Source: Pseudomonas marginalis (GTDB lineage: Bacteria > Pseudomonadota > Gammaproteobacteria > Pseudomonadales > Pseudomonadaceae). Taken from it: a DNA stretch of 64,000 nt. The position numbers and the translations under genes are program-made. Location: contig NZ_JALJWV010000001.1 in NCBI RefSeq assembly GCF_024169655.1, forward strand, positions 5,996,001 to 6,060,000, in the 5' to 3' direction. The notes under the pieces were generated by a model. The model saw nothing but the letters and a program-made list of their open reading frames with translations. It searched no databases and was not told the origin of the DNA. This document shows, piece by piece, positions 25,258 through 33,431 of this stretch; position 1 is the stretch's first letter; every line of letters starts with the position of its first letter.

Positions 25258-26505
25258 ATGGACGCTTTTAACTACCGGAACGGCGAGCTGTTCGCGGAAG
25301 GCGTGGCGCTGTCCGCAATTGCCGAGCGCTTTGGCACCCCGACCTATGTGTACTCGCGCGCGCATATCGAAGCCCAATATCGCTCTTTCACCGACCCGCT
25401 GAACGGCGTGCCGCACCTGGTGTGCTACGCGGTCAAGGCCAACTCCAACCTGGGCGTGCTCAATGTCCTGGCGCGTCTGGGCGCCGGTTTCGACATCGTC
25501 TCCCGTGGCGAGCTGGAACGGGTTCTGGCCGCTGGCGGCCAGGCTGACAAAATCGTCTTCTCCGGCGTCGGCAAGAGCCGCGAAGACATGCGCCGTGCCC
25601 TGGAAGTCGGCGTGCATTGCTTCAACGTCGAATCCACCGACGAGCTGGAGCGCCTGCAAGTGGTCGCCGCCGAGATGGGCGTTCGCGCGCCGATCTCCCT
25701 GCGCGTCAACCCGGACGTCGACGCCGGCACCCACCCGTACATTTCCACCGGTCTCAAAGAGAACAAGTTCGGCATCGCCATCGCCGACGCCGAGGACGTG
25801 TACATCCGCGCCGCCCAACTGCCGAACCTGGAAGTGCTGGGTGTCGACTGCCATATCGGCTCGCAACTGACCACCCTGCCGCCGTTCCTGGATGCCCTCG
25901 ACCGCCTGCTGGCGCTGACCGACCGCCTCGGCGAGTGCGGCATCTACCTGCAGCACATCGACCTCGGTGGCGGCGTGGGCGTGCAGTACCGCGATGAAGA
26001 GCCGCCGCTGATCGGCGACTACATCAAAGCCGTGCGCGAACGCCTGGAAGGCCGCGGCCTGACGCTGATGTTCGAGCCGGGCCGCTACATCGTCGCCAAT
26101 GCCGGCGTGCTGCTGACCCAGGTCGAGTACCTCAAGCACACCGAGTACAAGGATTTCGCCATCGTCGATGCGGCGATGAACGACCTGATCCGCCCGGCGC
26201 TGTACCAGGCCTGGATGAATGTCACCGCCGTAACGCCTCGCGACAGTGCAGCGCGTGCCTATGACGTCGTCGGCCCGATCTGCGAAACCGGCGACTTCCT
26301 GGCCAAGGATCGTCAGTTGGCCCTGGAAGAAGGCGACCTGCTGGCCATTCATTCGGCCGGTGCCTACGGGTTTGTCATGAGTTCCAACTACAACACCCGC
26401 GGGCGTGCCGCCGAGGTGCTGGTGGACGGTGATCAAGCGTTTGAAGTGCGTCGCCGCGAGACGGTAGCCGAGTTGTATGCTGGCGAAAGCCTGCTGCCGG
26501 AGTAA
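25258..26505 (+). CDS. lysA: Diaminopimelate decarboxylase
   Basis: The product is a 415-residue fold-III PLP enzyme. The PLP lysine lies in CYAVKANSN, and further motifs include HIGSQLT, DLGGGVG, EPGRYIVANAG and the active-site GPICETGD. It decarboxylates meso-diaminopimelate to lysine. It lies in the run lptM-lysA-dapF-DUF484-xerC-HAD, with gaps of only a few bases, so it is part of one operon. Confidence 0.97.
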   Translation: MDAFNYRNGELFAEGVALSAIAERFGTPTYVYSRAHIEAQYRSFTDPLNGVPHLVCYAVKANSNLGVLNVLARLGAGFDIVSRGELERVLAAGGQADKIVFSGVGKSREDMRRALEVGVHCFNVESTDELERLQVVAAEMGVRAPISLRVNPDVDAGTHPYISTGLKENKFGIAIADAEDVYIRAAQLPNLEVLGVDCHIGSQLTTLPPFLDALDRLLALTDRLGECGIYLQHIDLGGGVGVQYRDEEPPLIGDYIKAVRERLEGRGLTLMFEPGRYIVANAGVLLTQVEYLKHTEYKDFAIVDAAMNDLIRPALYQAWMNVTAVTPRDSAARAYDVVGPICETGDFLAKDRQLALEEGDLLAIHSAGAYGFVMSSNYNTRGRAAEVLVDGDQAFEVRRRETVAELYAGESLLPE

Positions 26506-26508
26506 GCC

Positions 26509-27339
26509 ATGCTGTTGCGTTTTACCAAGATGCACGGGCTGGGCAATGACTTCATGGTCCTTGACCTGGTCAGCCAGCATGCGCACATTCTGCCCAAGCA
26601 CGCTAAACAGTGGGGCGACCGCCATACCGGCATCGGTTTCGACCAGTTGCTGATCGTTGAGGCGCCCAGCAACCCGGAGGTGGATTTCCGTTACCGGATC
26701 TTCAACTCCGACGGTTCCGAAGTGGAACAGTGCGGCAACGGTGCGCGCTGCTTCGCCCGCTTTGTGCTGGACAAGCGCCTGACCGCCAAGCGGCAGATTC
26801 GCGTCGAGACCAAGAGCGGCGTGATCGAGCTGGATGTCCGCAGCGACGGCCAGATCAGCGTCAACATGGGCGCGCCACGCCTGGTGCCGGCGGATATTCC
26901 GTTCCAGGCCACCGAGCAGGCCACCTGCTACACCGTCGATGTCGACGGCCAGGCTGTCGAACTGGCGGCCGTGTCCATGGGCAACCCCCATGCGGTGCTG
27001 CGCGTCGACGACATCAATAGCGCGCCGGTGCATGAGCTGGGGCCGAAAATCGAACATCACCCGCGCTTTCCGGCACGGGTCAATGTGGGCTTCCTGCAGG
27101 TGATCGACCGCTCCCGCGCGCAATTGCGTGTATGGGAGCGCGGCGCCGGTGAAACCCAGGCCTGCGGCACCGGTGCTTGCGCCGCTGCCGTGGCCGCGAT
27201 CAGCCAGGGGTGGATGGATTCGCCGCTGCTGATCGACCTGCCCGGCGGACGCTTGTCCATCGAATGGGCAGGCCCCGGCCACCCGGTGATGATGACCGGG
27301 CCGGCCATGCGCGTATACGAAGGACAGGTCCGTCTATGA
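26509..27339 (+). CDS. dapF: Diaminopimelate epimerase
   Basis: This 276-residue enzyme has the two catalytic cysteines in QCGNGARCFARF and ACGTGACAAA, and starts with the typical FTKMHGLGNDFMVLD. It converts LL- to meso-diaminopimelate for lysine and peptidoglycan synthesis. It begins 3 bases after lysA, giving two consecutive pathway enzymes in one transcript. Confidence 0.97.
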   Translation: MLLRFTKMHGLGNDFMVLDLVSQHAHILPKHAKQWGDRHTGIGFDQLLIVEAPSNPEVDFRYRIFNSDGSEVEQCGNGARCFARFVLDKRLTAKRQIRVETKSGVIELDVRSDGQISVNMGAPRLVPADIPFQATEQATCYTVDVDGQAVELAAVSMGNPHAVLRVDDINSAPVHELGPKIEHHPRFPARVNVGFLQVIDRSRAQLRVWERGAGETQACGTGACAAAVAAISQGWMDSPLLIDLPGGRLSIEWAGPGHPVMMTGPAMRVYEGQVRL

Positions 27340-27352
27340 GTGAGCCAAGCAA

Positions 27353-28069
27353 ATGACCGATAAGCCTCAAGTACCCGCACAAGCATCCCCGAGCGACAGC
27401 CTGGAGGCCGCTGCTGTCGCGGCGTACCTTGAGGCTAATCCGGACTTCTTCGTCGAGCACGAAGAACTGCTGCCGGCCCTGCGCATCCCCCACCAGCGCG
27501 GCGATACCGTGTCGCTGGTGGAGCGGCAGATGAAGATCCTGCGCGAGCGCAACATCGAAATGCGCCATCGGCTCTCGCACTTGATGGACGTAGCCCGCGA
27601 TAACGACCGCCTGTTCGACAAGACCCGGCGCCTGATTCTGACGCTGATGGACGCCACCAGCCTGGAAGAAACGGTGATCGCCGTGGAAGACAGCCTGCGC
27701 CAGGACTTCCAGGTGCCCTTCGTCAGCCTGATCCTGTTCAGCGACAACCCGATGCCGGTAGGCCGCTGGGTCAGCGGCGGCGAAGCGCAAACGGCGATTG
27801 GCGGCCTGCTTTCCGAAGGCAAGACCATCAGCGGCACCTTGCGCGAACATGAGTTGGACTTTTTGTTTGGCGCCGAGCAGCGCAAGCAGATCGGCTCTAC
27901 GGCGGTGGTCGCCCTCAGCCATCAAGGCCTGCATGGGGTACTGGCCATCGCCAGCCGTGACCCTGCGCACTACAAAAGCTCGGTGGGCACGCTGTTCCTG
28001 ACCTACATCGCCGAAGTGCTGGGCCGCGTACTACCGCGCTTCACCACCGCCCTGCGCGCGGTGCGCTAA
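27353..28069 (+). CDS. DUF484 family protein (GAF-like)
   Basis: This 238-residue protein has a short N-terminal helical motif (AAYLEANPDFFVEHEELLPA), a coiled coil (VSLVERQMKILRERNIEMRH) and a C-terminal GAF-like domain. It is the standard DUF484 layout found between dapF and xerC in gammaproteobacteria. Function is unestablished, and its constant linkage to xerC suggests a role near recombination or cell division. It begins 13 bases after dapF and ends 2 bases before xerC. Confidence 0.9.
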   Translation: MTDKPQVPAQASPSDSLEAAAVAAYLEANPDFFVEHEELLPALRIPHQRGDTVSLVERQMKILRERNIEMRHRLSHLMDVARDNDRLFDKTRRLILTLMDATSLEETVIAVEDSLRQDFQVPFVSLILFSDNPMPVGRWVSGGEAQTAIGGLLSEGKTISGTLREHELDFLFGAEQRKQIGSTAVVALSHQGLHGVLAIASRDPAHYKSSVGTLFLTYIAEVLGRVLPRFTTALRAVR

Positions 28070-28071
28070 CC

Positions 28072-28971
28072 ATGGAACGGCAACTGGACGCTTACTGCGC
28101 TCACCTGCGCAGCGAGCGCCAGGTGTCGCCCCACACCCTGGAAGCCTACCGGCGGGACTTGAACAAGGTTCTGGCCTACTGCGAAAAGCAGCAGATCCCC
28201 AGTTGGAAAGCCCTGGATATCCAGGGGCTGCGCAGCCTGATCGCGCGCCTGCACCAGCAGGGCCAATCTTCGCGCAGCCTCGCACGCCTGCTGTCGGCGG
28301 TGCGCGGCCTGTATCACTACCTCAACCGCGAAGGCCTGTGCGACCACGACCCGGCCAATGGCCTGGCCCCGCCCAAAGGCGAGCGGCGGCTGCCCAAGAC
28401 TCTCGACACCGACCGCGCCCTGCAATTGCTCGATGGCGCCGTCGAGGATGATTTCCTGGCCCATCGCGACCAGGCGATCCTGGAGCTGTTCTATTCTTCG
28501 GGCCTGCGCCTGTCGGAACTGACCGGGCTGAACCTCGATCAACTCGACCTGGCCGACGGCCTGGTGCAAGTGCTCGGCAAGGGCAGCAAGACCCGCGTGC
28601 TGCCGGTGGGTAGAAAAGCCCGGGAAGCCTTGCAACTGTGGCTGCCCCTGCGCGCCCTGACCAACCCGGCGGACGACGCCGTGTTCGTCAGCCAGCAGGG
28701 CCGGCGCCTTGGCCCGCGGGCGATTCAGCTGCGAGTCAAGGCGGCCGGCGAGCGCGAACTGGGGCAGAACCTGCATCCGCACATGCTGCGGCACTCGTTT
28801 GCCAGCCATTTGCTGGAGTCGTCCCAAGACCTGCGCGCGGTGCAGGAACTGCTCGGCCACTCCGATATCAAGACCACGCAGATCTACACCCACCTGGATT
28901 TCCAACACCTGGCAACGGTGTATGACAGCGCCCATCCACGGGCCAAACGCATCAAGGGCGGCGACTCATGA
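28072..28971 (+). CDS. xerC: Tyrosine recombinase XerC
   Basis: The product is a 299-residue tyrosine recombinase with an N-terminal SAM-like core-binding domain (YCAHLRSERQVSPHTLEAY). The catalytic domain has the arginine of SSGLRLSELTGL, the HMLRHSFASHLL box and the nucleophile tyrosine in KTTQIYTHL. With XerD it resolves chromosome dimers at dif. In Pseudomonas the gene has also been called sss for its effect on root colonisation. Its stop overlaps the next gene start by 4 bases. Confidence 0.95.
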   Translation: MERQLDAYCAHLRSERQVSPHTLEAYRRDLNKVLAYCEKQQIPSWKALDIQGLRSLIARLHQQGQSSRSLARLLSAVRGLYHYLNREGLCDHDPANGLAPPKGERRLPKTLDTDRALQLLDGAVEDDFLAHRDQAILELFYSSGLRLSELTGLNLDQLDLADGLVQVLGKGSKTRVLPVGRKAREALQLWLPLRALTNPADDAVFVSQQGRRLGPRAIQLRVKAAGERELGQNLHPHMLRHSFASHLLESSQDLRAVQELLGHSDIKTTQIYTHLDFQHLATVYDSAHPRAKRIKGGDS

Positions 28972-29663
28972 GTATCAAGCTGATCACCTTCGACCTGGAC
29001 GACACCCTCTGGGACAACGTACCCGTCATCATCAGCGCCGAAGCGTCGATGCGCGAATGGCTGGCCACCCATGCCGCCAAGGTCGGCGAACTGCCCCTGG
29101 AGCATTTCGCCAGCCTTCGCCAGCAGGTGCTGGAACGCCATCCCGAACTCAAACACCGCATCAGCGTGCTGCGTCACCGCGTATTGATGTACGCCTTCGA
29201 AGAAGCGGGCTACCCGCAGCCGCAAGCCGGGGAAATGGCCGATGTGTGCTTTGAAGCGTTCATTCATGCGCGCCACCAGCTCACCGTATTCCCCGAAGCC
29301 GTGCCGATGCTGCAAGCGCTGCGCGAGCACTTCTTGCTGGGAGTGATCACTAACGGCAACGCGGACGTGCAGCGTGTGGGCCTGGCGGACTACTTTCACT
29401 TCGCCCTGCGCGCCGAAGACCTCGGCATCGCCAAGCCGGATGCGCGGTTGTTTCAGGAAGCGCTGCAACGCGGTGGCGTGGACGCCAGCGCAGCGGTACA
29501 TGTTGGCGATCATCCCGGGGATGACATCGCGGGAGCCCAACAAGCAGGACTGCGCGCGGTGTGGTTCAACCCGACGGGTAAGGTCTGGGAGGCGGATCAA
29601 CGCCCGGATGCGCAGATTCGCAGCCTGACGGAGCTGCCACCGCTGCTCCGCAGTTGGCAGTAA
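28968..29663 (+). CDS. HAD-superfamily hydrolase (YigB-like)
   Basis: The product is a 231-residue HAD subfamily IA hydrolase. Motif I is FDLDDTLWDN with the nucleophile Asp, motif II is VITNGN, motif III is the lysine in GIAKPDARLFQEAL and motif IV is HVGDHPGDDIAGA. The E. coli counterpart YigB dephosphorylates FMN and sugar phosphates and is likewise next to xerC. It is the last gene of the lysA operon and is followed by a terminator. Confidence 0.9.
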   Translation: MSIKLITFDLDDTLWDNVPVIISAEASMREWLATHAAKVGELPLEHFASLRQQVLERHPELKHRISVLRHRVLMYAFEEAGYPQPQAGEMADVCFEAFIHARHQLTVFPEAVPMLQALREHFLLGVITNGNADVQRVGLADYFHFALRAEDLGIAKPDARLFQEALQRGGVDASAAVHVGDHPGDDIAGAQQAGLRAVWFNPTGKVWEADQRPDAQIRSLTELPPLLRSWQ

Positions 29664-29709
29664 CGCTGTAGCGGCAACACCGCGGGTTCATAGACATTGT
29701 TTCAGACAT

Positions 29710-29740
29710 GAAAAAGCCCGCAGCGACGGCGGGCTTTTTC
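29710..29740. terminator. Bidirectional rho-independent terminator
   Basis: Arms GAAAAAGCCCGC (29710–29721) and GCGGGCTTTTTC (29729–29740) pair perfectly around a 7-base loop. It ends the lysA-xerC operon on the plus strand and sutA on the minus strand. Confidence 0.92.
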
Positions 29741-29759
29741 AGCAAGCGGGAAGCTGACC

Positions 29760-30086
29760 TCAGATAGGTCGGCTGCCGTACTTGTTATCCGGTTTCTTGG
29801 GCGGGTCTGCCACCACGTTGGCCTCGACTTCCTGCACTTTGCCGCCTTTAGCGAGGAACTCTTCCATCGCACGGGCCAGCGCATCGCGCTCTTTGTTCTT
29901 GGCTTCAACGCTCGGCAGCTCATCGACCGAAACTGCGGCCTTGGCCTTGCCTTTGGCTGTTTTGGCAGGCGCATCATCGCCACCGTCATCGCCTTCGTCA
30001 GGAGCGTCTTCCGCTACCGCCTCCAGCTCTTCGGTATCGTCGTCCTCACCTACTTCCAGGTCGTCTTCCAGATCATCGTCGCTCAT
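29760..30086 (-). CDS. sutA: RNA polymerase-associated regulator SutA
   Basis: This 108-residue protein has an extremely acidic disordered N-terminus (MSDDDLEDDLEVGEDDDTEE) and an Ala/Lys linker. The conserved core is VEAKNKERDALARAMEEFLA, and the invariant tail ends NKYGSRPI. This matches SutA of P. aeruginosa, which binds RNA polymerase and boosts transcription, including of rRNA genes, during slow growth. It is monocistronic and convergent with the lysA operon. Confidence 0.88.
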   Translation of the reverse strand: MSDDDLEDDLEVGEDDDTEELEAVAEDAPDEGDDGGDDAPAKTAKGKAKAAVSVDELPSVEAKNKERDALARAMEEFLAKGGKVQEVEANVVADPPKKPDNKYGSRPI

Positions 30087-30190
30087 GTTCTACCTCATGA
30101 CTTGCGAAAAGCAGATTAGTTATAGCCCAGCTTCACCCTCTGTCGAAGGTCGCCGGAAAAAAAATCAACATCCACCGGATAACCAATGGC

Positions 30191-30616
30191 TTATGCCCCA
30201 TCACCGTGCAAAGTGGCGAGGACTTTACGAGCACCGCCATGATCACGGTGCTCGCCCAGATAAACACCTTGCCAGGTCCCCATCGCCAAGCGGCCGGCCT
30301 TGACCGGCAAACTCAGCTGGCAGCCCAGGAGACTGGCCTTGAAGTGCGCCGGCAGATCGTCCGGGCCTTCGTCGTTGTGTTCGAACCCGGCTCGGCCTTG
30401 CGGCACCAGCGAGTTGAAAAAACGCTCGAAGTCACGACGAACCGCCGGATCGGCATTCTCGTTGATGGTCAACGAGGCCGAGGTATGCTGCAACCACAGA
30501 TGCAACAGGCCCACGCGACACGCCTTCAATTCAGGCAAGCCGGCAAGCAACTCGTCGGTTACCAGGTGAAAGCCCCGGGGCTTGGCCCGCAGGGTAATCA
30601 GGGTCTGTTGCCACAT
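30191..30616 (-). CDS. YjbQ family protein (secondary thiamine-phosphate synthase-like)
   Basis: The product is a 141-residue UPF0047/YjbQ protein with the conserved LWLQHTSASLTINENADPAV segment, NSLVPQG and LGTWQGVYLGEHRDHG, whose histidines probably bind a metal. E. coli YjbQ has weak thiamine-phosphate synthase activity and the physiological role is open. It is expressed separately from sutA, 104 bases downstream of it on the minus strand. Confidence 0.9.
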   Translation of the reverse strand: MWQQTLITLRAKPRGFHLVTDELLAGLPELKACRVGLLHLWLQHTSASLTINENADPAVRRDFERFFNSLVPQGRAGFEHNDEGPDDLPAHFKASLLGCQLSLPVKAGRLAMGTWQGVYLGEHRDHGGARKVLATLHGDGA

Positions 30617-30793
30617 ACAGTTCTCCGCCCATCGGCGCGCATTCTAGCGCGCTCAGGGAAAAAACAAAGTGCCGAATACGCCTACATGCCTGTAAGACAT
30701 TCGCATCCGGAAAAGTGCCGTGTGCGCGCCATCACATACGCTGCGCAAAAAACCGGCACCACGCGTTATGACTGACAAACGCCAGACAAAAAA

Positions 30794-30813
30794 ATGCCCG
30801 GCAAGCCGGGCAT
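30794..30813 (-). terminator. Rho-independent terminator after amtB
   Basis: Arms ATGCCCGG and CCGGGCAT (minus strand) flank a CTTG loop and are followed by TTTTTTTG. It lies 15 bases after the amtB stop. Confidence 0.88.
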
Positions 30814-30827
30814 GTTTTTTCGCCTAC

Positions 30828-32165
30828 TTACAAGTTGTAGCCGCGCTCGTTGTGTTGCGCCAGGTCGAGGCCGACAGCCTCTTCTTCGTCGGTAACCCGC
30901 AGACCCATGACCATGTCCAGCACCTTGAGGATGATGAAGGTCACGATGGCGGTGTAGATCACAGTGAAGCCGACGCCTTTGCACTGAATCCAGACTTGAG
31001 CTGCCACGTCAGTCACGGTGCCGAAGCCGCCCAGTGCTGGGGCTGCAAACACACCGGTCAGGATTGCGCCGAGGATACCGCCGATACCGTGCACACCGAA
31101 GGCGTCCAGGGAGTCGTCATAGCCCAGTTTGCGTTTCAGGGTCGTGGCGCAGAAGAAGCACACCACACCGGCCGCCAGGCCGATGATCAGCGCGCCCATC
31201 GGGCCCACAGTGCCGGCTGCTGGCGTAATTGCCACAAGGCCCGCAACCACACCCGAGGCGATGCCCAGGGCACTTGGCTTGCCGTGGGTGACCCACTCGG
31301 CGAACATCCAGCCCAGTGCGGCGGCGGCAGTAGCGATCTGGGTCACCAGCATCGCCATACCGGCAGTACCGTTGGCCGCCGCTGCGGAACCGGCGTTGAA
31401 GCCGAACCAGCCGACCCACAGCATGGCCGCACCCACCAGGGTGTAACCCAGGTTGTGAGGCGCCATTGGCGTGGTCGGGAAGCCTTTACGCTTACCGAGG
31501 ACCAGGCACGCTACCAGGCCGGCCACACCGGCGTTGATATGCACCACGGTACCGCCGGCAAAGTCCAGCACGCCCCAATCACCCAGCAACGAACCCGGAC
31601 CGCCCCACACCATGTGGGCAATCGGCGCGTAGACCAGGGTGAACCAGACGCCCATGAAGATCAGCATCGCGGAGAACTTCATACGCTCGGCGAAGGCACC
31701 GACAATCAGCGCCGGGGTGATGATGGCGAAGGTCATCTGGTAGGTGACGAACACCGCCTCAGGGAACAGCGCCGCAGGGCCGGTGATGCTGGCTGGGGTC
31801 ACACCCGACAGGAACAGCTTGGACAAGCCGCCCACGAACGAGTTGAAGTTGACGACACCCGCTTCCATACCGGTGGTGTCGAACGCCATGCTGTAGCCGT
31901 AGACGAACCACAGGATGGTAATCAAGCCAGTGATGGCGAAGCACTGCATCATCACCGACAGAATATTTTTGGAGCGAACCATACCGCCGTAGAACAGCGC
32001 CAGGCCGGGAATGGTCATGAACAGCACGAGCGCGGTGGATGTGAGCATCCACGCCGTGTCACCGGAATTGAGGACTGGAGCAGCCACTTCGTCTGCCGCC
32101 ATGGCCAGGCTTGGCATTACGATGGACAACAGGGCTCCGAGCCCTGCGAATTTACGCAGAGTCAT
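30828..32165 (-). CDS. amtB: Ammonium transporter AmtB
   Basis: The product has 445 residues with a cleavable signal (MTLRKFAGLGALLSIVMPSL, cleavage after AMA) and eleven transmembrane helices. It has the Amt signature around DFAGGTVVHINAGVAGLVAC, whose His lies in the conduction pore, and the second pore histidine in FGVHGIGGILG. It imports ammonium and is gated by the PII protein GlnK, encoded immediately upstream (33-base gap). It ends at a strong terminator. Confidence 0.96.
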   Translation of the reverse strand: MTLRKFAGLGALLSIVMPSLAMAADEVAAPVLNSGDTAWMLTSTALVLFMTIPGLALFYGGMVRSKNILSVMMQCFAITGLITILWFVYGYSMAFDTTGMEAGVVNFNSFVGGLSKLFLSGVTPASITGPAALFPEAVFVTYQMTFAIITPALIVGAFAERMKFSAMLIFMGVWFTLVYAPIAHMVWGGPGSLLGDWGVLDFAGGTVVHINAGVAGLVACLVLGKRKGFPTTPMAPHNLGYTLVGAAMLWVGWFGFNAGSAAAANGTAGMAMLVTQIATAAAALGWMFAEWVTHGKPSALGIASGVVAGLVAITPAAGTVGPMGALIIGLAAGVVCFFCATTLKRKLGYDDSLDAFGVHGIGGILGAILTGVFAAPALGGFGTVTDVAAQVWIQCKGVGFTVIYTAIVTFIILKVLDMVMGLRVTDEEEAVGLDLAQHNERGYNL

Positions 32166-32198
32166 ATTGTTTTCTCCTGGGGCGTTGGGTTTGGCGGC

Positions 32199-32537
32199 TT
32201 AGATTGCGTCGGTATCGGTTTCGCCGGTACGGATGCGAATAGCCTGTTCCAGATTGACCACAAAGATCTTGCCGTCACCGATCTTGCCGGTGTTGGCGGC
32301 CTTGGTTATCGCCTCGATAACCCGATCAAGATCCTTGTCGTCAATGGCGACATCAATCTTCACCTTCGGCAGGAAATCAACCACGTATTCCGCGCCGCGA
32401 TACAGCTCGGTGTGACCCTTCTGCCGCCCGAAGCCTTTGACCTCAGTAACGGTAATGCCCTGCACGCCGATCTCGGACAACGACTCGCGTACATCGTCCA
32501 ACTTGAACGGCTTGATGATGGCAGTGACTAGCTTCAT
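32199..32537 (-). CDS. glnK: Nitrogen regulatory PII protein GlnK
   Basis: The product has 112 residues, exactly the family length. It starts MKLVTAIIKPFKLDDVRESL and has the uridylylated T-loop tyrosine Tyr51 in GHTELYRGAEYVVDF. It senses nitrogen and energy status through uridylylation, ATP and 2-oxoglutarate, and blocks AmtB when nitrogen is sufficient. A longer in-frame reading upstream is rejected because PII proteins start at MKL. A candidate sigma-54 promoter lies about 100 bases upstream. Confidence 0.97.
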   Translation of the reverse strand: MKLVTAIIKPFKLDDVRESLSEIGVQGITVTEVKGFGRQKGHTELYRGAEYVVDFLPKVKIDVAIDDKDLDRVIEAITKAANTGKIGDGKIFVVNLEQAIRIRTGETDTDAI

Positions 32538-32959
32538 GAAAACTCTCTCCCGAATTGGTGGACTTGCCCCAGGAAAACAAACCCGTCTCAAGTCTAAGCG
32601 CAGCGCCTGGCTTTGTAACGCGTCGTCGCAAGAGCAATTGCCATTACGACGCCAGCGAACCACTGGTGACGAAACCTGTACCCCTGATCCGTCGGCGCAC
32701 TGCATTCGTCACAGCGACTGCATCAGTGCATGGGTCATGTTCGTCTAAGCAGAAACCTTGCCAGCTCCGTAAAAATCATTGAAATCAGTCCTTTGCCCAC
32801 TTATGCCCACCTGCGGGGCTTTTTGGCGGGGTGATTGCGCACGAAAACGGTGCGCTACCGCCCGACACCCTGCGCGAAAAGCGTGCGCCCGAGGTCGTGG
32901 AAATGACTATAGACGCTGCGTGATACACTGCCCGCCAACAGTTTTCCGGAATATTTCCC
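32538..32959. other. 422-base intergenic region between glnK and ubiK
   Basis: This holds the divergent promoters of glnK-amtB (minus) and ubiK (plus). Apart from the sigma-54 candidate and a possible -10 near 32932 (TACACT, before ubiK), I see no gene, strong hairpin or repeat in it. Confidence 0.5.
32639..32654 (-). promoter_or_regulatory. Candidate sigma-54 promoter of glnK-amtB
   Basis: On the minus strand the sequence is TGGCGTCGTAATGGCA. It keeps the GG and GC of the -24/-12 elements at the correct spacing, with mismatches in the middle of the consensus TGGCAC-N5-TTGCA. glnK-amtB is sigma-54/NtrC dependent in other pseudomonads. The implied leader is about 90 bases. This is a tentative eye-made assignment. 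Confidence 0.35.
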
Positions 32960-33223
32960 ATGCTCGCGCCCAAAGACCTCCTCGACGCCCTGAGCGGCCA
33001 CGCCTCCCGCCTGTTCAGTGGCGAGACCCCGCTGCCCCGCAATGAAATCGAAAGCCAGTTCAAGGCCTTGCTGCAAAGCGGCTTCAGCAAGCTCGACCTG
33101 GTCAGCCGGGAAGAGTTCGACAGCCAAATGGTGGTGCTGGCCCGCACCCGAGCACGCCTGGAAAGCCTGGAGGCGAAGGTGGCGGAGCTGGAAGCGCGGT
33201 TGACCCCGGCAGCCTCTGAATAA
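32960..33223 (+). CDS. ubiK: Ubiquinone biosynthesis accessory factor UbiK (BMFP/YqiC)
   Basis: This 87-residue protein has an N-terminal amphipathic stretch (LAPKDLLDALSGHASRLFSG) and a C-terminal coiled coil (RTRARLESLEAKVAELEARL), the BMFP/UbiK layout. UbiK binds UbiJ and supports aerobic ubiquinone synthesis, and trimerises through its coiled coil. It is monocistronic and upstream of the comM/yifB gene, from which a degenerate REPIN separates it. Confidence 0.88.
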   Translation: MLAPKDLLDALSGHASRLFSGETPLPRNEIESQFKALLQSGFSKLDLVSREEFDSQMVVLARTRARLESLEAKVAELEARLTPAASE

Positions 33224-33234
33224 ACCCCGGTCAA

Positions 33235-33322
33235 TGTAGGAGCTGGCTTGCCTGCGATGGGATCGACTCGGTCCCTCTGACACACCGAACCGCCTATATC
33301 GTAGGCAAGCCAGCCGCCACAC
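33235..33322. repeat. Degenerate REPIN (REP doublet)
   Basis: The left arm GCTGGCTTGCCTGCGAT and the right arm ATCGTAGGCAAGCCAGC match as an inverted repeat with one mismatch. They are flanked by the GTAGGAG and CGCCACAC ends typical of REP elements. It belongs to a different subfamily from the GTGGGAG elements in this window. It lies between ubiK and yifB. Confidence 0.75.
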
Positions 33323-33431
33323 TCGTTCTGCGTCACTCTCCGGATACGTCCTGTAAAACCTCCCCCGCTTCGCTCTTCCCCACCTCGTCTACCCTTGAAA
33401 AACCGCAGGAAGCGGCCCGCCCTTTCAAGGA

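Noticed and set aside
24928..27282. A long (784-codon) open frame on the minus strand across lysA and dapF
   Set aside because: It is antisense to two clearly recognised enzymes. Its translation is biased in H, D, V and G, as expected of a reverse frame in high-GC DNA, with no known motif.
28072..28971. A tyrosine recombinase as a sign of a prophage or integrative element
   Set aside because: It is XerC in its conserved operon with lysA, dapF, DUF484 and a HAD gene. There is no attachment repeat or phage gene nearby.
30720..32531. A 603-codon open frame on the plus strand opposite amtB and glnK
   Set aside because: It is antisense to two well-defined genes. Histidine- and glutamine-rich composition is typical of mirror frames.
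32199..32705. A longer GlnK with 56 extra N-terminal residues
   Set aside because: PII proteins start at MKL. The extension is cysteine- and arginine-rich and covers the promoter region.
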